Shown: positions 1-10,200, counted from the first letter of the stretch. The stretch: DNA of 14,098 nt from Temnopleurus reevesii (GCA_036244855.1 BQKZ01009463.1:2117-16214), one strand, 5' to 3'. The notes: a model not told the origin generated them from the sequence alone. Program-made: numbers and translations.

Positions 1-42
1 CCAAAACAAAACAAAGCAAAACACAAAAAATGTAAATTTGTT

Positions 43-577
43 TCAAGCATCTTTACTGTTTCCAAAAAGTCTGGTGGGTTGAGACCGTAATAAATTTGAA
101 ATGTCGAAATAAATTTGTCAGATATGGGCCTTTTTAAATGTAATCTTTCAAGTTCATTAGAGATATCATTATAAAAGAAGACTTTCTTACGTCAATAGAT
201 CTTAAATATGCATATCTTTCCGTTCCAATTCACTCCTATCACCCATATTATGTCCTTTTCATTGCATGGATCTTAATGCGTTCAATGTTTACCTTTTGGA
301 CTAAGCTCAGCCCCAAGGATTTTCACCTTAAGTGTCAAAACCAGTAATTGCTTCCATTCGCTCGGAAGGTATCAGAGTGATGATCTACCTTCACGATCTG
401 TTAATTTTAGCAAAATCAGAAGAAGAAAGTTTATCTCATACAAACTCTTTTACCAATCTGTTATCTTCATTGGGCTTTACGGTAAATTACGAAAAGTCCA
501 ACCTTGCCCCAAGTAATAAAGCGGATTATCTTGGCTTCATTATCGATTCAAGTGAAATGATGTTTTATGTACCCTAA
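43..577 (+). pseudogene. Reverse transcriptase domain of DIRS-like element, broken
   Basis: The domain would copy element RNA into DNA. In frame 1 at 43-87 the fingers motif SSIFTVSKKSGGLRP is readable and is followed at once by stops. In frame 3 at 180-218 the motif-A region reads DFLTSIDLKYAYL, with the first catalytic Asp at 198-200. In frame 2 from 332 the segment beginning VSKPVIASIRSEGIRV leads to motif C, which reads YLHDLLI at 386-406 instead of the usual YLDD; the first Asp of the pair is His at 392-394. The primer-grip and thumb side continues to about 577, including KADYLGFII. At least two frame changes and several stops lie within the domain. Loss of a motif-C Asp alone would abolish activity in known reverse transcriptases. 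The family call is firm; the exact segment limits are approximate. Confidence 0.85.
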
Positions 578-619
578 ATGAAAATAATTCAAATACAAAC
601 GCCTTGCTCTTTAATATAG

Positions 620-1323
620 AGTTCAGAGGCGATTACAATACGCGAATTAGCGCGTTTTGTGGGCCTCATTGTTTCACTCCTCGAGGTATTTCCGTTTGGA
701 CGAATTCATTATCGAACATTAGAGTATGCAAAGACAGAAGCTCTTTCAAAACATAGCGGAGACTTTGATGCAATTGTTTCCTTGAATCACGACATAAGAG
801 CTGAAGTGAAATGGTGGTCTTCATCATACCCGGTAGATAAATTTCAATGCATTATAACAATGCCACCATTTCAATAACAATTCACGAAACTCTTCACACA
901 CGTTCTTTAGAATTATTAGCCGTAGAGAAGGCTCTCCACAACATTGTTAACATTAAGAAGAGCCAACACATAGACAATAAGACCGTGGTATCTTATGTTA
1001 ATAAAATGGGCGGAAGTATCCCTCATTTGAATAGAACAGTCCGCATTTGGAAGTGGATTCTTTATAACGATATGTGGTTATCCGCTACACATGTGGCAGG
1101 CGCACACATTCAAGAAGCAGACATACTTCCCCGCAGAGATTTGAACAAGGAATTTACACTTTTTTCCTCAAGTATTTGTTAAGATGTCTGTATACTTTAA
1201 CTTCAACCCAGGCATTGATCTCTTTGCATCAAACATGAAGAAACAATTGCCTCTATATGTATCGTGGAAAGGGACCCTCACGCATTATGTACAGATGTCT
1301 TTTCTTTATCAAGGGCAACATAG
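620..1323 (+). pseudogene. Connection and RNase H region of DIRS-like element, broken
   Basis: The frame-2 segment 620-877 reads EAITIRELARFVGLIVS at 626-676, then HYRTLEYAK and KWWSSSYPV. This is the connection region that precedes RNase H in DIRS elements. A frame change near 880 leads to LHTRSLELLAVEKAL, IDNKTVVSYVNKMGG and a C-terminal stretch ending HVAGAHIQEAD, ending at a stop at 1180-1182. The acidic residues Glu (910-912) and Asp (973-975) are still visible. The N-terminal RNase H strand that normally carries the first catalytic Asp appears missing, because WWSSSYPV is joined almost directly to the Glu helix. After 1184 a conserved linker in frame 2 reads NPGIDLFASN and YVSW. The domain would degrade RNA in RNA/DNA hybrids; this copy is non-functional. 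Confidence 0.8.
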
Positions 1324-2470
1324 GAACCGTATATCTTTCCACCTTTATGCTCAATTCCCAGGGTCCTCAGAAAGCTCCGACGCGATCGAACCTTGATAGT
1401 ATCAATGTGGAGAACCCAGTATTGGTTCCCACTTCTACTCGACATGCTTGCAGCACCCCCTCTACCCCCCGAGCAACATGCTCAACCTACACCTGGTCGC
1501 ATGCTATACCTTAACAAACATTGGCAAGAAAAAGGCTTTTCGCAAGAAGCTATTGCTCAACGATTCATGGCGATCACAGACGAGCAGTCAATATGAATCT
1601 GCTTGGAGACAATGGATGGTTTGGTGCAATAGACAATCTACTGATCCCCTCACCGGTTTTGACAGATGTCATCAATTTTTTGGCACATGAACAGTCTCTT
1701 GGGAAATCTTACTCTACATTGAACGTATATCGATCAACTCTGTCTACATTACCATCTATGGATAATTATTCGATGGGTACGCATCCTCTGGTTATTAGAC
1801 TTATTTTATGAAAGGAATATTCAACCGAAATCCACCTAAGCCCAAATATACGCATACCTGGGATGTCTCATTGGTATTATCTTACATTTCATCACAAGCT
1901 GAAATCTCCTTTAACTTTACCACTTTTGTCTCAAACTAGTGTCACTTATGGCATTGGACTCCGCCCAAAGGTCTCAAAATTAGCCTTCCTTAATATATCA
2001 CACTGTTGTATATCTGATGAGGTTGTTATATCTCAGATAACATCGTTTATTAAGACCACGTCTCCGAAAAAAGAAAACGCTTGAACAATCAGTCCGTAAC
2101 GCTTAAAACACTTTCCTTCATGCCCGAAATTATGTGTCGTAACAACTTTAAAAGAATACCTGTCCCGTACGGAGACTTAACGAAAAGAAAACGAAGAAAA
2201 ATACTACTTATTTCTATTTTGTAACTATATCATGTATATGTACCTTAAACTTGGTGGCTAAATAAAGAGCACTTTATCTTCTTCTTACATTTACTCAAAA
2301 ACTTTCACTGCCTATATCGATGTGCTTCCACCAGTAATGCCTTCGCCCAAGGTGCCACTTTTTCGGATATTTTGAAATCCGCCAATTGGTCAAACACTTT
2401 CGAAATATACTACCATAAGCGAGTCGATAATGTCTGTTTTTCAGATGTTGTTCTTAATTCTATAAACTAA
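1324..2470 (+). pseudogene. Tyrosine recombinase domain of DIRS-like element, broken
   Basis: Frame 1 at 1324-1596 reads EPYIFPPLCSIPRVLRKL, then MWRTQYWFPLL and GFSQEAIAQRF, the entry into the recombinase region. The core-binding domain continues in frame 3 (INFLAHEQSLGKSYSTLNVY, before 1740) and frame 2 (KGIFNRNPPKPKYTHTWDV from 1811). The first catalytic Arg is best read in frame 1 within SAQRSQ (AGG at 1969-1971). Frame 3 then gives SDEVVISQITSFIKTT and, at 2121-2174, CVVTTLKEYLSRT. The C-terminal half is in frame 2: an HxxxR version of the HxxR motif (2306-2320), ASTSNAFAQGATFSDILKSA, Trp (2387-2389) and the presumed nucleophile Tyr (2411-2413) in FEIYYHK, with a stop at 2468-2470. Catalytic positions outlasted the frame, as expected for a decayed copy of an active ancestor. 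Confidence 0.85.
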
Positions 2471-2841
2471 GTCCTTTTATGACAACTGCATAGCTTGAAG
2501 CTTGTGGACTAGAATTAGTAGACTCATGAACACATCACGTGTTTCATACAATGTCAAGATCTGGACAACCTTCGGATTGCTAATTGTATAATTTTTTACA
2601 ACTTATTTTGTTTCTGGGAAGATATATTCCATATTATCAGAGTTTGGCATACGATTTAGAAGAGACGTGCCTTCTCTGTTTCTTTCTTAAATCAACTCAG
2701 TGTGAAATGCTGAATATTATTATCAATACAATGGCTTCACTTTGCTTGTTTATTGTACATACACATTTGTCTTGTTCGAGTCAGCCTCACGCTATGGCTT
2801 TGAACATGCTAACCCTCTAAGACTTAAACGAGTTGTTATGT
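2471..2841. other. Non-coding stretch after the DIRS recombinase
   Basis: No coding similarity is visible after the recombinase stop. The only structure I see is a 13-bp word, ATGCTAACCCTCT, at 2806-2818 that recurs exactly at 3141-3153, where the right arm of the next inverted repeat begins. This stretch could be the 3' non-coding part of the DIRS element. Confidence 0.4.
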
Positions 2842-3229
2842 AATAGAATTCCTAAATTATGCAAATAACATGAAGTATAATTAGAATTCTATTAATAACA
2901 ATGAAGTACAAGTTGCAAGAGGGTTCCCACCCGAGACACATGCTTAAAGGTTCCCACCCGTCGTGAGGACCTCTCTAGTCTATTTACGTGAGTCTGACTT
3001 TTTTTATCTTTTTGTCTTCAAATAGGATGATTCCCGTACGACGGGCTCCGTATTTATACACCTTAGTGAAAGGAAATTCCTTTCATTATTTCTTTTATCT
3101 TTGAAATCTATTGTGAAACGATCTGCCTAATCAGGTGATTATGCTAACCCTCTTGCAACTTGTACTTCATTGTTATTAATAGAATTCTAATTATACTTCA
3201 TGTTATTTGCATAATTTAGGAATTATATT
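2842..3229. repeat. 84-bp near-perfect inverted repeat with 220-bp spacer; possible DIRS right end or foldback element
   Basis: Bases 2842-2925 are the reverse complement of 3146-3229 without gaps; the only mismatch is 2846/3225. The spacer (2926-3145) carries GGTTCCCACCCG overlapping the left arm at 2922-2933 and again at 2948-2959. It also has a short pairing CCCGTCGT / ACGACGGG and a 17-bp hairpin around GAAAGGAA-A-TTCCTTTC near 3069-3086. Each arm is internally repetitive: two copies of an AATAACATGAAGTA-like word and a TAATAGAATTC word with its complement. The unit starts about 370 bases after the DIRS recombinase. In DIRS elements an internal complementary region next to the right terminal repeat is complementary to the element ends, which would give this geometry. 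A separate foldback or MITE insertion fits equally well. No protein is encoded. Confidence 0.75.
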
Positions 3230-3232
3230 TGC

Positions 3233-3254
3233 AAAAAAAAAAAAAAAAAAAAAA
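3233..3254 (+). repeat. Poly(A) tract, 22 A
   Basis: Twenty-two consecutive A lie three bases after the right arm of the 2842-3229 inverted repeat. It could be a tail from a retroposition event or simple slippage; length in assemblies is often unreliable. Confidence 0.9.
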
Positions 3255-5473
3255 CCTCCGTCATTTTGCACATTTCTATCAAAAAAGTTTTATCAGTTTT
3301 GCCCGATAATTTTGGTACCACCTTCAAACAAAAGGCAGAGCCTTTGGTCCTGTAAGAATGTTTAAATCATTCTGATTGGTTGATAAAAGCACCATCCTTT
3401 TTGCCATAACATAAAAACGTCCAAAAGAAAGTACATGTACAGCCAAATTGCATGCTTCGAGCGAACATAAGCAAACAGGGTGTGATCTTGCTCCATATAG
3501 GCACAACGTTTTAGAACTCGTTCAATTATTCTACGGGCGATTATTTAACTGCACATTGAAATTCATATGGGAAGCAAAAATCAGTAATTCCTTTTCTCTC
3601 GACGATATTTTAGTTGGATATAATCCTTTAATATAACTTTTGAAATATTTTTCACGAAGCTAAAGAAGATAAAACAAAATTCCATTGGTACATATAATTT
3701 TAATAAACGAAATATATAATAAGAAATAATAAGAAATATGTATTCTGTGTTGTAATTACTCGCTATTGCGTCAGAAAAAATTACGGTTTACAAAAAAATA
3801 TTTCTCTTACTTTAAATTTTACAATGACAAATAAAATCGTACACAAAGAAGAATATATGAACTGAACAACGATAACAAACATAACAAATTGTACAAAAAG
3901 AATATGATCTGAAATAAAGCAATTATTAAAATATCATTTTTCATATTTATGAAATCAATTTACATTAAAAATCGTCGGAACAAGAGAACATCACTGAAGT
4001 AGTGTTGATCTTGAAAATACTTACATCCCCTTATTTAGAGCAATTTATACTACTTATCGAATAATCTATCATTTCACCTGTCATACGATGAAGCTATATT
4101 CCTTGACCATACAATTGCTGAATATATATGGAGCTAAATTCATCAACAAACAATTAGTGCTTAAATTGCTTCAAAGATAAAAATCAAGGGTTTGAAAAGC
4201 TATGAAATATAATAAGCCAATTGTAGAAAAGTGACGAATGAACATCATCAACACATCATGTCACGTTATCTAAAGTTGCCAATTTACCAAAAGTATAACT
4301 GTTGTAATCATATTGTAAATTGCATTCAAATATTCGTAACTTTCTTATTTCTTTCTTATTTCGTATCCAATTTGATTTCACTCAAACTATTCTTATATAT
4401 TCTTATTTATTTGTCTAAATTTCGCGCTTTTGATCAAAGCAAGCTATTTCTTTGGCGTGGAGTAAGTGTGTAAATGCCAACGAACACAGATTTGTGATGA
4501 ATCGGGTTGCTTCTATGATGTGCTCGAGACATTAAACGGGAACTTCACTTAGACACTGATGTGCTCTGAGTGATATTCAAATGATCAAGCCGTGAAAATT
4601 TCAGCAAAATTCGACAATTCATTCAAAGTTATGAATTTCACACTTTGATCTCCACCCCTCATTGGCCCATTAATTTTGCAACCTACGGGCACAAAATAGC
4701 TTTCAACATGGAGAATATTTTCTTCTTTTTCTAAACTGCTAAGAGAGTAGACAAAGTTTCATTTTCTCTTCAAGTATTAACTGGATATTTTGATTCTACA
4801 TGCATTTTGGGATGAATCTTAATGATACATTGTCTACTTTTCTCAAAACTTATCTGACCGTCGATTTGAGACTTTATGACCAAATTCTTCTGTATGGCTT
4901 TTTGGCCAGACGAATATTCATGCTAATCGTGACATGTGACTTCACACTGGTGACCTGCAGAAATTAACATATACTCCGCATTTTTACGATGCTAAGTTAT
5001 CATGATGATGATAACGGCAACGGCGGCTGCACTGGTGACGCCAAAAAAGAATATTAAAAACAGAAGTGCAAATCATTTTACATTTGCTCTATTTTTACGT
5101 ATGTATATCGTCTGTTCCCTCCTTTTATGTATAATTTTTGTTGGAAATATAAAATAGACTAAATTTCATTTCATTTTGAAAACTCACAAAAGGATTATTT
5201 GTTGCTAATAAATAAAAGAGCCACAAAAAAATTGAACCTGGACAATAAGGTAATTTAGAACCTTTCAAGACAATTCAATATATTCAGTAATTCAATATAC
5301 ACCACAATTATCAGGATGATTGCAAGTGACTTGGGCATGTAACAGAAGACAATCATGAAAAGTTTCGTTTACTGTCTTGAAGTCACTGTTTCAAGCCGCT
5401 CATCTCCTCAAGTGGTGGATCTAAAGGTTAGTCCAAATAAGCTCATGATCATATCACGCTCTATAACTTATTA
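3255..5473. other. AT-rich intergenic DNA, no gene supported
   Basis: I see no coding similarity, RNA gene or long repeat here. The longest open frames (3448-3636 plus, 4231-4473 plus, 3506-3324 minus) are 60-80 codons with AT-driven composition and no recognisable motif. A small direct repeat, ATTCAATATA, occurs twice around 5273-5299. Confidence 0.6.
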
Positions 5474-5640
5474 CAATACAGGCGGGTTTCCGAAATTGGT
5501 GGACGGAGGATTGTGAACAGTGCGCAATTCATGTGATCATTGAATGACAAATGCGCAACTGATATGCGCATCATTTGTTGCGCAAAACAGATGCGCACTC
5601 GTTTTTACCGTCCACCAATTTCGAAAACCCGCCTGTATTG
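5474..5640. mobile_element. 167-bp MITE-like element with 33-bp terminal inverted repeats
   Basis: Bases 5474-5506 and 5608-5640 are reverse complements with one mismatch in 33. If the transposon end is CAGGCGGGTTT, it is flanked on both sides by TA (TA-CAGG...CCTG-TA), as expected for a TA target duplication of Tc1/mariner-type elements; the extra outer pairing (CAA/TTG) would then be coincidence. The 101-bp interior contains five TGCGCA hexamers at 5521, 5552, 5565, 5579 and 5592. There is no coding capacity, so mobility would have depended on a transposase from elsewhere. The superfamily assignment is tentative. Confidence 0.8.
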
Positions 5641-7084
5641 GCTTTTAGACGTAACGGTATATATCCTTCGATTTGATCACATCAGTACCGAGAGTCCGTA
5701 ATAGCAGCAAAAAACATTATTTTCTTTCAATGGTAATTAAAAAATATAGATGATGACGAAATTTTATACTTAATATTTCATTTATTTCTGGCTAATTTTA
5801 TAAATTGGACGGTCTTCCATGAGGCCCTGTTTGAAAACAATAACATTGAAAACTTGAACACTAACAATAAGCATTATATACAAATATTCAACTGTACATG
5901 CAGTCTTGACTATTTTCAGTAGTTAAAAGATAATTACACTCAAATAATAAATCAGCTTATTTCAAAAGGTATAATATGTATTTAAGGATTGGAATATGCG
6001 ATTAGATATAAAAGTATCAAAATGAGAGTTAGATCACCATTTTCTGAGCCAAGTTATCGTCTGCTTACATTAGCTGAGGGCTGCTTTTTTCTTTTTGGTA
6101 CGAAAAAGTATTTTTATGATCCCTAATCAAAACTTTCTTGACTGGTAATAAAAAAATCTAAAATTTGAGAAAAAATATGACATATACGTGAACATATATT
6201 TTATTATTTATCACTGGTCTAATGTTTGTTAAAAAGTCATTTTTGTACATTGAATTGTTTTTCTTGGCATGTATGACATATAACATGGAATGACGTATGA
6301 CATGATGTGTGACATGAAGCTTCTTCACAACAAAACAAATGAAAGAAAGGAATCTGTATTATCGTTTGGCTATTTCAACCATGCAATCAGATGAAGACCA
6401 GAACAAAAAGAAATATCTGCAGTTCAGGTTGGCCTTTTAAGGTCATGTATTCGTGTAATATAGGGTCATTGGCAAAACGTTACGTTTTCACCTGTATTCA
6501 AAAAATAGAATACAATACCTGGAAGGCTTGCTGAATAAAGGAAATTCGGTTATGCCAGGCAAGCCCACTAAACGCGCAACTTTCTTTAGTAAAAACATAT
6601 GATTTTAAAACTATATCATTTATTACAAGTCCTACTAAAATATTGGAATCCCATCACGCATTTTTTTTCCAACATAACGTATTTTCTTCGCCAAAGATTG
6701 AATTATTTTAAGGTTTCATGAATATTTCCCCTGTCATTGAAAATGAAATCAATGGATCATGTCGAAATATCTGTTCTAAACAAAATGGCAGCCCCCGGCC
6801 TTGTAATGTAATAGCAGACGATAAACTGTTCTAAAATATCGGGAAATTTACGTTTTTCTGAATTCATTGTAGAGCTTGATCCAGTCCAATTAGTATAGAT
6901 ATGTGACACCTTTAATAGGTTTGCTGAAGTTTCAAAGCATACATTCCCTTACAGTTCACAGATTACAATGTAGACAATACGGCAAAGTTTTCTGGGAGTA
7001 TTTGAAACCGTAAAGACTTCAAGGCAATATCTTGATAAAAGATTCCAGTTGGTTTCAAACTGTATTTCCATCTATTAATGGATG
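5641..7084. other. AT-rich DNA downstream of the P450 gene, including its likely 3' UTR
   Basis: No coding region is visible. The part next to 7084 must hold the 3' UTR of the minus-strand P450 gene, since its stop codon is at 7087-7085. Around 6270-6320 there is a degenerate run of ATGACAT/GTGACAT words. I see nothing else of note. Confidence 0.6.
6911..6916 (-). promoter_or_regulatory. Candidate polyadenylation signal ATTAAA for the P450 gene
   Basis: On the minus strand this hexamer reads ATTAAA, the commonest variant of the animal AATAAA signal, about 170 bases past the P450 stop. A canonical AATAAA on the same strand lies at 6619-6624, about 460 bases past the stop. Either could serve; the region is AT-rich, so chance matches are likely. 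Confidence 0.35.
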
Positions 7085-7263
7085 TTAACGTTCGATGGCG
7101 CAGATCTTGTAGGGTTGTGGGTTCATCGTAATGCCGAGTTCACCATGGAGGCTTGGAGGTGGTTCGTCCGGAGGAAGCTTGAATTCAAACTGCTGGAAGA
7201 GATTGGTGAAGAGAAGGAAGGATTCCATCTTGGCTAGCTGGCTACCCACACAGTCACGACGAC
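7085..7263 (-). CDS. P450 coding exon 4: heme-binding Cys and C-terminus
   Basis: The acceptor TGTACAG|GT has a good pyrimidine tract and completes the Gly of FGIG, giving RRDCVGSQLAKMESFLLF. The conserved heme-ligand Cys is residue 430 and the L-helix follows. The C-terminus ends QPYKICAIER with TAA at 7087-7085, the normal end for a CYP2-like enzyme. The intron splits this Gly codon in phase 1, as I recall for the last intron of vertebrate CYP2 genes. Confidence 0.94.
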
Positions 7264-10200
7264 CTGTACATCAGACCAAGAGGAGAGAAGCAGATGAAGG
7301 AGAAAGAAGAGAAGAAGAAAAAGTTATAGAAGACGATTAAAGAAGACATGAAGCAGAGGAAGAAGAAAGAAAAAAATGGGAGAGAATAGCAGAGCAAGAA
7401 GAAGAAGAAGAAGAAGAAGACAACATGCATATATCAAGAAGAAGATGACAACTAACATGCCTGGGGGGGGGGGGGAGGGGGCTGAGAAGGACTGAGAAGC
7501 AAAAGAAAAGGTCCTCACCTACAATTTGGTGCCCCCTATCAGCAATCGTCAATTATACCTCTGAACGGGGGGGGGGGGGGGGCGTGGCGCCCAAAGCCCC
7601 CACCCCCACGGTGCACGCATGACTAAGGACTTTATTTGGATGAAGAAGATGGTGGAGGAAAGAAAATGTGTTACCGAGTTTGATAATGAAGTTGATATAT
7701 TAATAGCGATGTACCAATTGTTGTAATATTACTAGGCCCGTCGACTACTGCTTATAATATCGCATACTGTAAAATTGCAACAATTACTGCTACTGCTATT
7801 ACTGTCCGATCCTATCGACATTTCTACTCCAGTAAATACAGATCCTACAGTTTACTGTTGCGACAATAGCACACTTGATATTGTCTAACCGAAGAATAAA
7901 AGAATTAAAAGTGCAATGTATACCTACCAATTCCAAATGGTATCCAAGCGTTATTCTTCTGAAACTGTTTTCCATCCTCACTTAGAAATCGATCTGGGTT
8001 GAACTTGTCGGGTTCCTTCCATTCCTTGGGGTCGTGATGAACAGCCCAGTGGTTTGGGATGATGATCGTGCCCTTTGGGATGGAGAATGGTCCAAGGGTT
8101 ATGTCAGCTGACGTCATGTGAGGCACTGAGATGGGTAGAATTGGTTTGATTCGCATGACCTCTGCGAGAGTCGCATCACAGTAAGGCAGGTTGGGACGGT
8201 CAAAGTATACTGGTTGACGCCCACGCCCAACGACCGTATCCAGCTCCTCTTGGACCTTGAGAGTTGAGTAACAAACAAGTAGCACGGAGACCATGAGATT
8301 AAGAAAGTTTATAAGGGGTAAGGTAATATGCCAGCAAAATATCTTAGAATTCAAAAACTTTTTCATGCATTCTGAGAAACAAGCTTGGAGCTTTTTCTCG
8401 CCGTGCCACAGTTAAAGTTCTTTCAAGTTTTACTTTTAACATTTTTACAAAGGTCTGCAGAAGTCTCTAAACGGCAATTTAAGGAACTCTTAAAAAAACA
8501 TCCTAAGTCTTTTAAGATGATTACGAATGTACATTCCAAGTGTCATTTTAGAAGCAAAAAATCAAATAGGAAATCGTAACTTTGCACGCCTTATAATATT
8601 TTAAATCTCTAGAACGAAGTAAAAAAATTAGAAAATCAACGACAAACCTTTCTTTGAACATCTGGGTTAAAGACAAGATATAGGATGGCCCATGAGGCAG
8701 TCATAGCTGTTGTATCTGTACCACCGATGAAGAAATCAAGAAGTATTCTCCAGAAATACTCCACGTTGAATTCCTCGGAAATCGTATCACCCAGGAATGT
8801 ATCAACAAAATCCCGAATGTTGTCCTTTTGAAAGCTTTCTTGATGCTCTTTGATGAGAGCGTCGAAGAATCTTTTTAATGTGTAAGTAACCTACCGATAT
8901 TGCAGGTATCTTGGGATGTTCTTGTGCATCAGCGCTTCGTAAATGTTCACCGGGTCCGTTTCAGGGATGAGGGAGACGACATCCTCCGTCGCCTTAACAA
9001 TCTTACTGAATGTCTCATCGTTGTATTCATATCGCCTGCCGAAGAGGAGTTGGCATATGATGTTCGCCATCGCTTTGCTGAAGAGTAATGATAGATCGGT
9101 TGGTTGTCCTTTGAAAGCTCTAATTTCCTCGGACAGGTAACGTGCCTCAAGATTCATCTGGGGAACGAGGCTTTGCTTGCCAAACCCGAAAGACCGGAGA
9201 GCTGGTAGGGTGAATGTTCGGAGAGCAGTCCAGGGTTTTCCATTTGCCCATGCAAGAGACGCTGGATTCGAAATTAGAACAACATTTCTTATGAATTTGA
9301 TATACTATGAAATAGTAAACATCTTGAAGAGGACTGAACTTTGGCAAGTTTATGCAGTTCTTTGCTCAAGATGGATTTTTTCTCGTTTCTTCCGTGTTTT
9401 CATGAAGAGAGAATGAACAAATGGTAATTTTTAATATTTAGGACGTGGAACAATCATTAGATAACACGATATAATCTATTTTCGTGAAATAAAGTGTAAC
9501 AATAATAAGAATAATAATAGTAATAATAATAATAATGCGTCTTATTTACCTAGGGTAGGCACTTCAGTTCATGCAAGCTGTTCTCTCAGCGGGCTCTACA
9601 TCAACATGGATCTATTATTATCTCCTTTAATTGGATTCAAGCCTCCAAGCATATTGCGCAATTTAAACTCTCTGGAAAGTATTCCAGCAGGCGCTTTAAG
9701 GCGCACAATGCTAAATTCCCCCCACCGACTATTGCTGTAAATTAGAAGCCGATGGGGGCGTCAACAATTTGTGTTGAGAGAATAATTATGTGGAGCCGAG
9801 ACGGTCACTTCCGTTTCCGGTTTTGTTCGCATATGTATTTGTATGGGACTTTGTTTCGCCGACTCCATAGCTTCGTTATAAATGCTCATGAATATATTTT
9901 TTTCAGCTTAATTTGTTTGTCTTCACATGTTACGTTTTATCATATTATGCGGTTTTTCTGTGAGGCAGCAGAGTGCACATCGGACGACGCGAACAGGAGA
10001 CAAATTGACAAATATCCATGGATGAGAACTGTGACCTATGAATGTATCACATGTACCAGAAATATACTTCCCGGCTCCAGAGGTTCGATATCACTTGGTA
10101 TCGCATATAGTCAGTGGGGGAGAATTGACCATGTTGTGGTCACTTCCAACCGGTCCCCAATCACACCTGGGTAGAGTGCAGCACAACGTGTATAAAGGCG

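Larger units (their letters stand above)
1..2470 (+). mobile_element. Decayed DIRS-like (tyrosine-recombinase) retrotransposon, 5' part outside the window
   Basis: Three coding blocks lie in the order typical of DIRS/Ngaro retrotransposons: reverse transcriptase (about 43-577), RNase H (about 620-1323) and tyrosine recombinase (about 1324-2470). DIRS elements replace the DDE integrase of other retrotransposons with a tyrosine recombinase and are thought to integrate through a circular intermediate. Here coding similarity jumps between all three plus-strand frames and is cut by many stops, so this copy cannot encode working enzymes. The gag-like ORF and left terminus would lie left of base 1. 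The first 40 bases are only A-rich low-complexity sequence. I saw no methyltransferase domain, but decay and truncation prevent using its absence to separate DIRS from Ngaro. The right end may be the inverted-repeat structure at 2842-3229. Confidence 0.85.
7264..7927 (-). other. P450 intron 3 with purine tract, GAA repeat and two G-runs
   Basis: This 664-bp intron has GT..AG borders on the minus strand. Most of it is low complexity on the plus strand: a GA-rich tract at about 7273-7450, G-runs at 7463-7481 and 7567-7582, then a C-rich stretch to about 7608. No gene is visible in it on either strand. Confidence 0.85.

Noticed and set aside
2584..2820. 78-codon plus-strand ORF after the DIRS recombinase
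   Set aside because: It has no similarity to DIRS proteins or any family I recognise, and its composition fits AT-rich non-coding DNA.
2842..3229. Short direct and inverted repeats here as a CRISPR array
   Set aside because: This is an animal genome and the repeats are two long inverted arms, not regularly spaced direct repeats.
4231..4473. 80-codon plus-strand ORF with a hydrophobic segment
   Set aside because: The hydrophobic run comes from T-rich sequence; there are no partner exons or conserved motifs.
7131..7340. Plus-strand 69-codon ORF
   Set aside because: It is the antisense shadow of P450 exon 4 and continues into low-complexity GA sequence of intron 3.
7324..7552. Minus-strand ORFs of 64 and 71 codons with Leu or Ser runs
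   Set aside because: They are translations of the GAA microsatellite and G-runs within P450 intron 3.
8385..8579. Plus-strand ORF of 64 codons
   Set aside because: It lies entirely in P450 intron 2, is Lys- and Phe-rich from AT composition, and has no motif.
8900..9140. Plus-strand ORFs of 62-65 codons and an overlapping minus-frame ORF (9150-8947)
   Set aside because: All lie over P450 exon 2 in other frames; only the frame with the C-helix and FG-loop motifs is coding.
9147..9416. Minus ORF 9347-9147 and plus ORF 9177-9416
   Set aside because: They straddle the intron 1 / exon 2 boundary out of frame with the P450 and show no family features.
9752..10174. 140-codon plus-strand ORF as a gene
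   Set aside because: It is antisense within an intron, has no recognisable domain, and its 3' part looks like a dispersed repeat; recorded only as a finding.
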